Positions 26,301 to 34,437 of a stretch of DNA of 42,551 nt are shown here, one piece after another. A program made the translations under genes and the position numbers. The stretch's first letter is position 1; each line of letters starts with the position of its first letter. Source of the stretch: Chloroflexota bacterium (GTDB taxonomy: Bacteria > Chloroflexota > Anaerolineae > UBA4142); the NCBI GenBank assembly GCA_016865935.1, contig VGOB01000014.1:1-42551 (forward strand), read 5' to 3'. The notes under the pieces were generated by a model. The model saw only the letters and a list, made by a program, of their open reading frames with translations. It did not search any database and was not told where the DNA came from.

Positions 26301-26322
26301 GCACCAATTCAAGAATCGGCAT
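23314..26322 (-). CDS. Membrane-anchored coiled-coil protein with C2H2-type zinc fingers
   Basis: About 1002 residues from ATG 26322 (GGAG upstream); a GTG at 26370 in frame has no spaced ribosome site. Residues 1-25 are a membrane helix (LELVLLSTAILLSAGSALLL). Residues 30-370 are a very long charged coiled coil of E/R/A/Q heptads. The middle (about 400-830) is a beta-rich part I do not recognise. The last 150 residues hold zinc-finger-like motifs: CKRC-x12-H-x3-H, a CQHAEC-x18-H-x4-H variant, and CTLC-x13-H-x4-H. I know no named family with this layout. Placement between DUF499 and the DUF1998 helicase suggests a membrane or scaffold part of the same system. Confidence 0.75.
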   Translation of the reverse strand: MPILELVLLSTAILLSAGSALLLRAAVQKNHNAGLKLRDTEQKYHQEREARDSAEDALRRAEDERRESERKLEQAQEALQAAEKVRQQAQAEVHSANDARMKAEMEQDAAKEETRQAKEDRAATIRAKEQAEQERDAAFTRAQVAEQAKARAEQELDAVGRQRDEADQARRTAEETARRAVQAKLNAEEQARLALQRAEESKKQAEDERDAVNERALRAEEMQKQAQENLLHANQAKGAAEERARRFENEARLANESTEKAGERARLAEQARINAEHERDIARRECEEANQARGIAEDNARLANERAIRAEELQKQSEEHRLRTIQDKEAAIKRAENAEHERDAAIRRADQTEKEQKRTTKVLERAKKRRRNCSTPAERKGKRSRYKHPSIQFAPRLAKPGIVCRDRNLEWELAVELPDDWLTDTEEPQVQQGDSLLEQEHDLWELKDLRNRITVRSGDKSWEIRLDEREDDYLLFKLSGYDLRYGTRVRSINRGAYLIVVPEAWDRADTNLGSKPEALSIEGYLAYYYVIDRPCKIAFRTPDGNSVEIAQSTTQFELVGNCLPDADEEGCPLFGDALPQIRATNTNAWETVKTIAVGEEGRERKSWKSILITPTPNRAEQGLPNEILGWQASWIFLRFYDENYQLIESADFRLARGLSKIQCNQAYSLPDKNGHSAALVEFHHTTGCVIKSASGIDIVSDGNTTFAEMPASIAFDKTDWEIAPQGHEPIDVTILVERIWWTIGTADKVPAESEWSDKVLQLARTDFDSNSSKVLWIRFPKPRWTNEVLIGFTKEAARPFPVKVAEQLVVIPLCSFESSEPRFRIGVSQFGIWVANSNASLAAMRVQAKCKRCDCMADSMTGFLNHVESHHLDTILQPLTYDEHVKRNPNLTVGLVVCQHSSCRLSWKAHWILDSNASSRAICQHAECKNVDHSVDSDGLANLIKEHIQQKHDAYSRANHSPHLIPDIRKCTLCGWTKESPSLDHLRHHLKEHHLNTLYELC

Positions 26323-26547
26323 AGCGAATTGACTCCAAACAATGTATTCAAGACACCTTGGATTGGCCACCTCTTACCAATCTCGCGCGACCGGTCTTCG
26401 TCTATCGGCGGGCGACCATTGCCGCGACGACCCGGGATTGTGCGATCTTATCCCCCTGATTTGTCTTCGTTCCATGGCCATAACCAGCCGCCCAGTTAGC
26501 GTCTCCTTGGGAAGTGGCTGGTTGAGGGTAGTGCTCACCAATTGCTG
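26323..26547. other. Gap inside the defence block, no gene seen
   Basis: A 225-base stretch between the DUF499 gene and the coiled-coil gene, the longest gap in the block. No convincing coding frame is seen. An inverted pair CCAGCC...GGCTGG is present; no clear promoter was found. It could be where a second transcript starts. Confidence 0.4.
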
Positions 26548-29316
26548 TTACTTCACAACCACCTTCACTTTGTCCGCTACTCCCAAGTCTTCCAGAATTT
26601 GATTGATTTCCGCGACCAATGTCTTGGAAGTATCCGCGTTCACGGTCAGGGTGAATTCGACTCCGACCTTGAGGTCTTGACCCGAGCGCAACTTTGGGAT
26701 CAACTTGGTGCCGATGCGATTCCACATTTCGGAGGGTACATCACCGAACAAGTGCAATTGCTTGAGTTGCGGCTGAAGTGGCGGCGGTTTTTCTCCACCT
26801 GTGTCCGTCTCACCGTCTTTCTTGGGGGGTGGAGGTGGGGGTGGTGGTGGAGGCGGCTCAGGCGGTTTAACCGCGCCGCTCTTCAACTCTTGCGCCTTCT
26901 GCTTCTTGAGTAAGTAGACATCCGATTCGAAGATTACTTCGTCGGTGGGCAAGAATTCCTTGAACCACACGCGCTCGTACGTCCCATCGGGTTTCTGTCC
27001 CGATGCCAGACCAAGCTCGCCACGCTCGACGGACTCGGGAATTTTGCTTCGCAAGTACGCGTCGGGATCGAGCACGCGGTCAAGTGCGCCTGTGAGAAAC
27101 GCCTGGCGCAGACTGAGCAGCGACCACGCGCCTGATTCTTTCAACGCGGGGGGCCAGCGGCGGTCGAGGTAGCCCGCACCTGGAGATTCGTTGAGTAACG
27201 TGTTAGACTTGAGCGTGGCGATGACGCGCCCGCACAATGTTTCGCCGTGTCCCGAATGTCCTGCGCTCAGATCAATGACTCGCACTCCGCTTTTCTCATT
27301 ATTATCCGCCAGGACTAGAAAACGGTAACTCGCCCACACTTCTTCCCTGGCTTCGTTTTCCGCATCTTGCAATTCTGCCCGAACGTCTGATAACTCGCTT
27401 TGCTCAAAATCGCTGCCGAGCGTGCCTTCGTCCACTTCTTTCTTCACACGCCGCCACGCAAGCCAGTTTTCCGCTTTGTCGCGCAATTCGCGTCCTGGCT
27501 TTTTCAAACACCACACCAACGCGCCAGGATAAAGGCGGTCGGATGTGCCGCTCCGTTTCGTCCAATCGGCAAGTTGTTCGCGCAAGCGCGCGCTATCGTC
27601 CCACTCGATATTCGGATCGACGATTTGCAGTGTGAGTTTCGGCGAATTGGAAACATCGTTGCCGCGAAAGTATTCGATGGGAATCGTCTTGCCTTTGTCG
27701 AACTCGCCCTGGATCAGTTTTCGCATCGTGGGGCGCACATCGGCGTTGTCGTCGAGCGAGGCGCGGCGGTCGTTGACGACTTTTTTCAGCGTCGGTTTGT
27801 GATAGACGCGGAAACCATCCGCGCCGACTTTGCGAACATAGTACGCCTTGGCTTCGAGCGCGAGCGCGGCGGTATCCACCGAAGTCGTATCCACATCGGG
27901 TTCGCACAAATCGAACCGCAGTTCGGGCAAATGCGCGAGACGATCCAACTGTCCACCTGACGATTCAAAGAACATCGCGGTGCCGACGCGCCGATGAATA
28001 TCCTTGAGCGGTCCTTTCGTGTCCACGTCGAGCGCGCGCGCGTGCGATTGCGCGCCTGCAATGTCCGCATCAATCGCCGCCATCAATTTCGGTTCGCCGA
28101 GTTGACCCAGAACGACACTGCGAAATTCGGGCACGTCGAGCGGTGCAGAACCGAGCGTGATGAGCGGTTCGTGCCGCGCTTGAGTAAACGCATCGCGATA
28201 CGCCCACGAGATCCATTGCGCGAGCATCGCGAGTGTGCCGCGCGTTTGTTGATATTGCGGGAGCGTTTGCCATTTGCGCTGAAAGACCGAAAGCGTCCCA
28301 GGATGAAACGGATAGCACGCTTCAAACTTGTCCTGCAAAAACTCGCGGGCTTTAGCTTCGGTCGTCGCCGTGTCTACGGCGGTGAATTCGGGCGGCAGTT
28401 GCGCGCGGCGGTCGAAGTACCAATCGGCGTATGCTTTGGCGACGCGCTTGCGGGTGCGCTCATCGCCAATATCGTCAAACAAGCGACGGCGCAAGACTTC
28501 GCTGATTTCGGCTTCGTCGTTCACGATGACGGGCTTCGCCACCGCGCCAACGACCTTGAGAATCTTGTCTTGCCACGCGATCTCCCAATCGGTCATTTCA
28601 GTTTGACTGCGTGGCAGACTGATGACGGCGGCGCGATCGGCTTTGCCGACGAAACCGCGCATCAGGTTGTGCAGAAACGAGTGGAACGGTTCGGCGAGCC
28701 AGCGATGCCGCGCCAAGCCGTTGAGCACTTCATCGCACAAAATCAACACGGGCTTGCCCGCAAGTTCGATGACGCGATTGATCGTATCGGTGCCTGGGGG
28801 ATCGGTCTTAGCGGCAGGTCCCAACGCTTGCACGCCTGCTTCGCCCGCGAGTTGGAATGCCATATCAATCCACGGCATTTCGCGTCCTGGTTGTGGATCC
28901 CACGCATTGCCGACAAAGACCGCGACCTTGGCTTCGGGGACGGTAGCGAGGTGCGCTTCTTGCAAGAGCGTGGAGACGCCCGAAAAATTCGCCGCTTTGC
29001 TGCCGTTGCGCGCAAGATGATAGAGCGCGGTGAGTGTGTGCGTCTTGCCGCCGCCGAACTGGGTGACGAGCGTGAGCACGGGCGCGGTGTTGGCGGTTTC
29101 GCCCGCGAGACGACGCAACACAATGCCCGCGTTCTCGCGAAGTGCGCGCGTAAAGCAGGTGCGCGAAAAGAATTTTTCGGGGTCTTGATAATCGTCGGGC
29201 GCGGTACCTGCGACGACTTGTTCGAGCGCAATCGCGAATTCATCGGGATTGAATGAACGACCTTTGCGAACTTCGTCGCGTGGAGTGACAACTTTGTACC
29301 AGAAATCGAGAGGCAT
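26548..29316 (-). CDS. DUF499 (COG1483-type) AAA-like ATPase
   Basis: 922 residues, ATG with AGGAG upstream, nine bases after the nuclease-like gene. Walker A is TQFGGGKTHTLTALYHL (about residues 85-101) and Walker B VLILCDEVLN. The N-terminal PLDFWYKVVTPRDEV and the FSRTCFTRALRE region are typical of DUF499. A polyproline run (about 830-845) separates a small C-terminal domain (LHLFGDVP...). DUF499 ATPases are repeatedly found beside DUF1156 methyltransferases in defence islands; they may act as DNA-dependent motors or signalling ATPases, and the precise role is not known to me. Confidence 0.85.
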   Translation of the reverse strand: MPLDFWYKVVTPRDEVRKGRSFNPDEFAIALEQVVAGTAPDDYQDPEKFFSRTCFTRALRENAGIVLRRLAGETANTAPVLTLVTQFGGGKTHTLTALYHLARNGSKAANFSGVSTLLQEAHLATVPEAKVAVFVGNAWDPQPGREMPWIDMAFQLAGEAGVQALGPAAKTDPPGTDTINRVIELAGKPVLILCDEVLNGLARHRWLAEPFHSFLHNLMRGFVGKADRAAVISLPRSQTEMTDWEIAWQDKILKVVGAVAKPVIVNDEAEISEVLRRRLFDDIGDERTRKRVAKAYADWYFDRRAQLPPEFTAVDTATTEAKAREFLQDKFEACYPFHPGTLSVFQRKWQTLPQYQQTRGTLAMLAQWISWAYRDAFTQARHEPLITLGSAPLDVPEFRSVVLGQLGEPKLMAAIDADIAGAQSHARALDVDTKGPLKDIHRRVGTAMFFESSGGQLDRLAHLPELRFDLCEPDVDTTSVDTAALALEAKAYYVRKVGADGFRVYHKPTLKKVVNDRRASLDDNADVRPTMRKLIQGEFDKGKTIPIEYFRGNDVSNSPKLTLQIVDPNIEWDDSARLREQLADWTKRSGTSDRLYPGALVWCLKKPGRELRDKAENWLAWRRVKKEVDEGTLGSDFEQSELSDVRAELQDAENEAREEVWASYRFLVLADNNEKSGVRVIDLSAGHSGHGETLCGRVIATLKSNTLLNESPGAGYLDRRWPPALKESGAWSLLSLRQAFLTGALDRVLDPDAYLRSKIPESVERGELGLASGQKPDGTYERVWFKEFLPTDEVIFESDVYLLKKQKAQELKSGAVKPPEPPPPPPPPPPPKKDGETDTGGEKPPPLQPQLKQLHLFGDVPSEMWNRIGTKLIPKLRSGQDLKVGVEFTLTVNADTSKTLVAEINQILEDLGVADKVKVVVK

Positions 29317-29325
29317 AGCGGTCTC

Positions 29326-30270
29326 CTATGAGCGTTTCATTCGAGCAAATAACTCGAGTGCGGGCTGTTTCAAGCGAGCCAGGTTCGCGTACGCGATGGG
29401 CGCAAAATCTCTTTCGGCGGAATACATTCGATAGCGAATGCCATCAGTCACAACAATATCGCGCGGCACGCCGAGTTCGCGCACATATCCTTTCGCTTGT
29501 TCGAGCGCACTTTCGACACTTGCGCCGAGGCGCTTGGCTTCGATGATGAAATGGCACGATGCGGCTGAACGTGGCAGTGTGCGGAATACACTCACGTCAA
29601 TGAATCGCCATCCAATTGCGATTTGCTCGACGCGCCAACCGAGCGCGCGCAAGAATGGCACGACGTAATGCACGACGAGTTCTTGTTCAGTTGGATAATC
29701 GCCGAATGCGGTGCGATCCGCATACAATCGGGTCAAGTCTTGAACCTGGGTTACCAGTTCACTCAACTCGTCGGGTGGTTCAATGCTGGGTAGTTCACTT
29801 GGCAACGAAGGCAAGGTTGCAGTTTGCCAATACGTTGGCGGCGAATTGAGAAAACGATTGGCGTAATCTACCAGTTCGGGCTTGTTGATTCGAGAAAGAC
29901 TGGGCGCATTTGCGCCAAACACCCGATTGCCAAAATCATATTCACTGGGCAACGCGTACCAACGCACACGTCGCGCGTGTTGCAAATCGCGTCCGTTCAC
30001 GTCATCGAATTGCGGCAGGTAGAGATAATCACTGGCAACCAAGCCAACAGCGCGAATGGTCGAGATGCCTGTACGCAAAAGCATCACATCACCAATTTGA
30101 ACTTCGGTTGCAAAGCGGCGAACGGGCACGCCTTCGAATTCGGAATCATCGCGGTCGGGATGCCACGTTCCTGCATCACCCGATTCAATCAGCGCGACGC
30201 CATGTTTCAAAAACATATCCGCGTAACTTCCGCTCGATCCGCCCGAGAGTTGCCAAATAACCTGAAGCAC
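29326..30270 (-). CDS. PD-(D/E)XK nuclease-like protein with N-terminal putative DNA-reading domain
   Basis: 314 residues. The C-terminal half (about 190-285) has the HsdR-N-type restriction nuclease order: PTEQELV helix with Glu195/197, FIDVSVF with Asp225, then CHFIIEAKR with Glu244-x-Lys246, and IVVTDGIRYRMY. These fit a PD-(D/E)XK active site. The N-terminal 105 residues (VIWQLSGG, VQIGDVMLLRTG, IRAVGLVAS) look like a small beta-barrel with a GD turn, similar in pattern to PUA/EVE domains that read modified bases; this part is inference. It lies 19 bases after the TIR-like gene and 9 before DUF499. It is the clearest candidate nuclease of the system. Confidence 0.72.
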   Translation of the reverse strand: MLQVIWQLSGGSSGSYADMFLKHGVALIESGDAGTWHPDRDDSEFEGVPVRRFATEVQIGDVMLLRTGISTIRAVGLVASDYLYLPQFDDVNGRDLQHARRVRWYALPSEYDFGNRVFGANAPSLSRINKPELVDYANRFLNSPPTYWQTATLPSLPSELPSIEPPDELSELVTQVQDLTRLYADRTAFGDYPTEQELVVHYVVPFLRALGWRVEQIAIGWRFIDVSVFRTLPRSAASCHFIIEAKRLGASVESALEQAKGYVRELGVPRDIVVTDGIRYRMYSAERDFAPIAYANLARLKQPALELFARMKRS

Positions 30271-30289
30271 TGTTTGCCCTTTCGAGTCC

Positions 30290-31261
30290 TCAAGTCTCCG
30301 ATGATTGGTGGAACTGCTTCTCTAGTTTAGCAAGTTCCTTGCGGTTGATTGACAGGGCATCTTTTAGGATTATGCCCGACCCGAATATGTCATCGTAATA
30401 ATCTTGGAAGAGGGCAACGATGTTGGGATAAGTCATTGACAACTTTAGTTCGCGGTAGGAGGATGTATGAGAACTGAGATAAAAGAAGACCGCCACTTCC
30501 TTTGAGTCGAAGATAATAAAACTCATCCTAGGTATTGTATCTCTCGCTGTGATAGGATGATAGGCGGCACTGTAGCCATAATGCTTTCTCTCAATTAGAG
30601 TTTTGGCTCTTTCAAACCGACGCCAATTGGGAAATGTGTAGACCTCGCGGTATATTACTCCCTCTCTCTGGCAGGCCATCTCTTTCGCCTTCAAATAATT
30701 CTCGTAACCAATCTTGTCTGCCAGGGTCTGCTCCTTTACATCGGGTTTTGCCCATGAAAGATCGTCGATTCTATTGGAATTAGCGATGCGATGAACAACA
30801 TATTTGTAAAAATCTTCCAAGGTCTGGAAGATACGCTCTTGAGGTAACACCATTTCGCGTGGATGTTCGATGTACCATTGAATCCTTTCGCCCAACTGCG
30901 ACCTGAGTTTGGAAACGTTGCCACCATAGATCACATGAGGGTAATGCTTCAAATCGAATGGAATGTCTTCTGCATCTTGAGTAAGCAAGATTACCCTTTT
31001 ATTCAAAGCATGGGCGTATCCAGTTTCGTAGTAAACATTCGGATTACGTCCCGTCATATCCGCGATAACTATATCGGCTTCTGCAATTTGCCCGTAAATT
31101 CTGTTTAGAATGTCTTCTTCAAATATCTGTTCATCGATCCTTGCACAGTCGACGTTTGCATGTAGAGCTGCAGCTTTGATCCCTGATCGATAAATATTGT
31201 TGAATTCCTTGCCAAAAGGCATCAGGGCAAGAGCGAAAGGCTTTGGTCGTCTATTTTTCAT
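30290..31261 (-). CDS. Nucleoside deoxyribosyltransferase/TIR-like domain protein
   Basis: 323 residues, ATG with a strong AGGAGGAT site. The first 115 residues have FALALMPFGKEFNNIY, DCARIDEQ, ADIVIADMTGRNPNVYYETG (about 62-81) and RVILLTQ. This Rossmann-like pattern with MPF and D-x-T-x-x-N-x-N-V-x-Y-E is shared by nucleoside 2-deoxyribosyltransferase-like and TIR-like proteins, many of which sit in defence loci; Glu79 is the candidate catalytic residue. The C-terminal 200 residues (for example WRRFERAKTLIERKHYGYSA) are not recognised. It could sense or cleave a nucleotide such as NAD+, but that is a hypothesis. Confidence 0.65.
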   Translation of the reverse strand: MKNRRPKPFALALMPFGKEFNNIYRSGIKAAALHANVDCARIDEQIFEEDILNRIYGQIAEADIVIADMTGRNPNVYYETGYAHALNKRVILLTQDAEDIPFDLKHYPHVIYGGNVSKLRSQLGERIQWYIEHPREMVLPQERIFQTLEDFYKYVVHRIANSNRIDDLSWAKPDVKEQTLADKIGYENYLKAKEMACQREGVIYREVYTFPNWRRFERAKTLIERKHYGYSAAYHPITARDTIPRMSFIIFDSKEVAVFFYLSSHTSSYRELKLSMTYPNIVALFQDYYDDIFGSGIILKDALSINRKELAKLEKQFHQSSET

Positions 31262-31338
31262 GTATCCTCCTGACTTAACATACCTAGTCGATTGACCTCG
31301 GCACGCAGAAACCGATGCGGTCTCAAACTATTTCCCAT

Positions 31339-34300
31339 TTACCCCGGCACCGCGAGCAGCATCGCATCCAGCAAGCGCTTCTCCTCGCTGTCGCGCGGGT
31401 AGAGCGCGGAGAGCGAGTTGGCGAGCCGCAGGAAATTCGGTCCGCGTTCTTGCTCGGCTTGGAGGAGCGCGCGCAAGGCGTTCGTGCGTCCGCTTTGTTG
31501 CAGGAGCATCGCCGCGTGGACGCGGTCGAGCGTTGTCGCTTCGCGGTGCGGGTGGAGCGAATCGTCGGACACGTTCGCGGAAATGCTGCGGCGGCGTTTG
31601 CCGATTTTCAATTCGGGCGCGGCGTTGCGTTCATCGGGAAAGAGCGCGAGCGAGAGTTGCGCGGCGCGCGCGGGATTCTCTTCCAGTTCCGAGGCGACGG
31701 CGGTCGCGCCTTCTTCGCCGAAAAGTTGTTGCGCGCGTTCGCTCACTGCCAGCAAGCGGACGATGCCTTTATCGGTTTCGATGATGCGCGCTTCCCAGTC
31801 TTGCAAGTGGATACCCAGCGGTTGCGCGAATCGGCGTACGACATCGTAAACGAGCGAGAATCCCTTGGTCGTTTTCTTCGCGGACGACTCTTCATCGTCG
31901 GCTTGCTCATCATCGCTGGATTCTTCGTCCGCTTGACCGACGACGGATGACGGACGACCGTCTTCCGTCTTTCGTCCTCCGTCTTCGGTCGTACTCTGCA
32001 TCGTCCACAAGAACAACGCGGTGAGTCGCGCATCTTCTTCGAGCGCGCCTGCCCCGCCGTTGCGCGCGCGTGCTTCTGCCGTGCCGAGCACTTGCTCCAG
32101 CGCGGCGCGTCCGACGACTTCCCAGACGTAGGCGAGATAGCCGCGTTGATACGGCTCGGTCGCTTCGGGATTGCCGCCGAGGGGAATCTCGCGGTCTTGC
32201 GCGTCCACGACCTTGGCATAGCGCGAATAGATTTCGAGCGCGGGACCGATACACGCAAAAACGAGGTCTGCGCCGCGCACGCCTTCTTTTTGCAGGCGCT
32301 CCATCCAATCCGCGACGCGACGCGGGAGTTCACGAACGACATCACTCCAGTCGCCGATGTCGTCGCTGGTGCGCGGGCGACAGATGAGGTGGACGCTGGT
32401 GGCGAGCGCGGCAGAATCACGCGCGCGCAATCGTGTCACCATTTCTGTTGCGAGGGGCCACGAACCTGTGATTGTCCAGCCGCCGCGAATCATACCTGTA
32501 AGTAATGCTTCCCAGCCCTCGGTTGTTTTGTGCGCGAAAACAACCGAACCGATGCCATCTTCGCGCAGAACACGCCGCCCTTCGGCAAATGCCTTTGCCA
32601 TCACCTCTTCAAAAAATGTGCGGTCTTTGGGACGACCATTCACTTGCTTGGTTTCATCTTGAACAGCCTCGCGCAGTTTAGGGCTCAATGGATTGGTTGG
32701 GTCGAATGGGTCAAGCAGGATTAGATGGTTCGACAATGCACGCTTCAGCCACACGAGAAAGAAATCAGATAAATCGGAATATGGAATTGCATCGTAGTAC
32801 GGTGGGTCTGTAAACCAAATACTCGCTGACTCACCTGGCAATTTGGATTCTGTTGCATCTGCTTGTTCAACCGTGCCTGGTTTGTATGCAAAACCAAACG
32901 CAGAGACGATGGTGGTTGCAGTTCGGTCAAATGCGCTTGAAAAAGAGCCGCTTGCATCTTCAGTGAGCACTGCTTCTGCCCAATCCCAAAGCGGAGGAAT
33001 CTTCTGCCCCGAGAAAAGATGAACTGGACATTCTGCCCCAGGTTTCCACGTTGTACCCGAGTTGCTAAGGTCGGCGGTTTTACCAATAGCGAGTGTAAGC
33101 AAATCTGCGACTGTTGGTGATAGTTCGGTTGAGCGTGCACGAAGTTCAGCCGCTATTGTTGTCAACGCCAATTTTTGTCGCGTTGTAAACAAATCGCCCC
33201 ACTTGAGTATTCCGTAAGGTTGCACGCGAAAACCGAGTGTGCCTTGCGGCGGCAATGGTTCATCAGGCACAACGGCAAGTCCATTCGGCAAAGGAGTCGC
33301 AGATATTTTTTTCAATCGTTTGGTCGCTTGCCACACTGCGTCGTAATCGCGTTCGGTCGGCAAACGATACTGCCGCCCCGACGCATCGTCCCGCAACGTC
33401 ACCACCACCAACAATCGCGCGCCGCCCACGCGCTTGCCCTTGCCATCGAAAATCACATCTGCGCCACCGCGCTGTTCGCGCAACTGTGCGCGCACACGGT
33501 CGGGTGGTAGCACCGTACCGCAACACAAGCACGTCGCTTTCGCGCGCGCCACCGTACCGTTCGGCACATCGCTATCTTTCTTCGGCTCAAAAATCTCGAA
33601 CTCAATTTCAGATTTCAGATTGCGGATTTCAGATTTTGAACTTTTGCCTTTTGCCTTTTGACTTTTTACTTTCGCACGCAACGCTTTTTTGCGCGATGCT
33701 TTTTTGCTCAGCCAGAACGAACGCATCAGCGGAATCTCTGCACCGCAGTTCGGCGATTCGCATCGTACCGTGCGCGCCCACAGGTACGCAATCGGTTTCG
33801 CGCCGTCAGGGTCAGTCGGATAAAACTCGGCGAGTTCTTTTTCGGCGTTTTGTTTGACCTCGGCGCCAACGCGCCGCAATTCGTCAGCGAGTTCTACGCC
33901 CTGACGCGGAATGTCTTCGAGCATCACCTTGAGGATGAGACACGCGACGGGATTGAGGTCGCTCGCAAACGCATCGCAACCCAGGCGCAACGCTTCGAGC
34001 GGAATCGATCCGCCGCCCGAAAACGGGTCCACGACGAGCGGCGTCTCTTCGGGATGCGCCGCGTGGACGAGCGCGCGTCCCGCATCGAGATATGTCTTAT
34101 CGGAAGCGTAATCCCAGTTCGCAAAATCGCCGATGAATTTGAGCAACGCGTGACGCAACGCTTCGTCGTCCTCGGCAATGTTGCCGAGACCAGGGAGAAA
34201 GCGGAGCGCGCCGCGCGCCTGCGTTTTGAAATCGGCGGGACACAGTTCGTCGCACGGGTCGGGCAAGAGCAAGCCGAGCAGAATCGCGCGGCTGGAGGCG

Positions 34301-34437
34301 AGCGGACGCCGCGCCCACCAGAGATGCAAGGTGGACGGATGACCGTGACGGATGGATTTTTCGCGCGCCGCGTGCTTGCTGACTTCCGCGATGGGAAAGT
34401 CTACTTCAGCGAGGCGTTTACAGGTGGGTGGGATCAA
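31339..34437 (-). CDS. DUF1156 DNA adenine-type methyltransferase with zinc ribbon
   Basis: 1032 residues with a TTG start, whose ribosome site GAGG lies in the end of the AIPR gene; the two overlap by four bases. The start RLAEVDFPIAEVSKHAAREK, then HPSTLHLWWARRPLA, is the DUF1156 signature. Methylase motifs are VVDPFSGGGSIPLEALRLG (about 135-153, cofactor binding) and WFTDPPYYDAIPYSDLS (DPPY at about 544-547, catalytic). CESPNCG and CLCCG form a zinc ribbon. Two low-complexity stretches (about 246-292 and 815-855) are repeat-derived inserts. In the system it probably marks host DNA or, as in DISARM/BREX, takes part in self-discrimination. Confidence 0.88.
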   Translation of the reverse strand: MIPPTCKRLAEVDFPIAEVSKHAAREKSIRHGHPSTLHLWWARRPLASSRAILLGLLLPDPCDELCPADFKTQARGALRFLPGLGNIAEDDEALRHALLKFIGDFANWDYASDKTYLDAGRALVHAAHPEETPLVVDPFSGGGSIPLEALRLGCDAFASDLNPVACLILKVMLEDIPRQGVELADELRRVGAEVKQNAEKELAEFYPTDPDGAKPIAYLWARTVRCESPNCGAEIPLMRSFWLSKKASRKKALRAKVKSQKAKGKSSKSEIRNLKSEIEFEIFEPKKDSDVPNGTVARAKATCLCCGTVLPPDRVRAQLREQRGGADVIFDGKGKRVGGARLLVVVTLRDDASGRQYRLPTERDYDAVWQATKRLKKISATPLPNGLAVVPDEPLPPQGTLGFRVQPYGILKWGDLFTTRQKLALTTIAAELRARSTELSPTVADLLTLAIGKTADLSNSGTTWKPGAECPVHLFSGQKIPPLWDWAEAVLTEDASGSFSSAFDRTATTIVSAFGFAYKPGTVEQADATESKLPGESASIWFTDPPYYDAIPYSDLSDFFLVWLKRALSNHLILLDPFDPTNPLSPKLREAVQDETKQVNGRPKDRTFFEEVMAKAFAEGRRVLREDGIGSVVFAHKTTEGWEALLTGMIRGGWTITGSWPLATEMVTRLRARDSAALATSVHLICRPRTSDDIGDWSDVVRELPRRVADWMERLQKEGVRGADLVFACIGPALEIYSRYAKVVDAQDREIPLGGNPEATEPYQRGYLAYVWEVVGRAALEQVLGTAEARARNGGAGALEEDARLTALFLWTMQSTTEDGGRKTEDGRPSSVVGQADEESSDDEQADDEESSAKKTTKGFSLVYDVVRRFAQPLGIHLQDWEARIIETDKGIVRLLAVSERAQQLFGEEGATAVASELEENPARAAQLSLALFPDERNAAPELKIGKRRRSISANVSDDSLHPHREATTLDRVHAAMLLQQSGRTNALRALLQAEQERGPNFLRLANSLSALYPRDSEEKRLLDAMLLAVPG
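31939..31990 (-). repeat. GACGGA-type interspersed repeat inside the methyltransferase gene
   Basis: Repeated CCGTC/GACGG words in both orientations (GACGGATGACGGACG ... CTTCCGTCTTTCGTCCTCC) form an imperfect inverted repeat. It is read in frame as TTEDGGRKTEDGRPSSVVG in an acidic linker. Its word composition differs from the flanking coding DNA. Confidence 0.6.
33604..33672 (-). repeat. Low-complexity AT-rich repeat inside the methyltransferase gene
   Basis: On the + strand it reads as copies of ATTTCAGATT followed by copies of CTTTTGCCTTTTG. It is AT-rich while the neighbouring coding sequence is GC-rich. In frame it codes a lysine/serine stretch (KVKSQKAKGKSSKSEIRN) between the two zinc-ribbon halves. 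The style is that of dispersed intergenic repeats. Confidence 0.7.

Noticed and set aside
27994-29256. 420-codon + strand open frame
   Set aside because: It is the antisense shadow of the DUF499 gene, which has Walker motifs; the + frame has R/H-rich, non-family composition.
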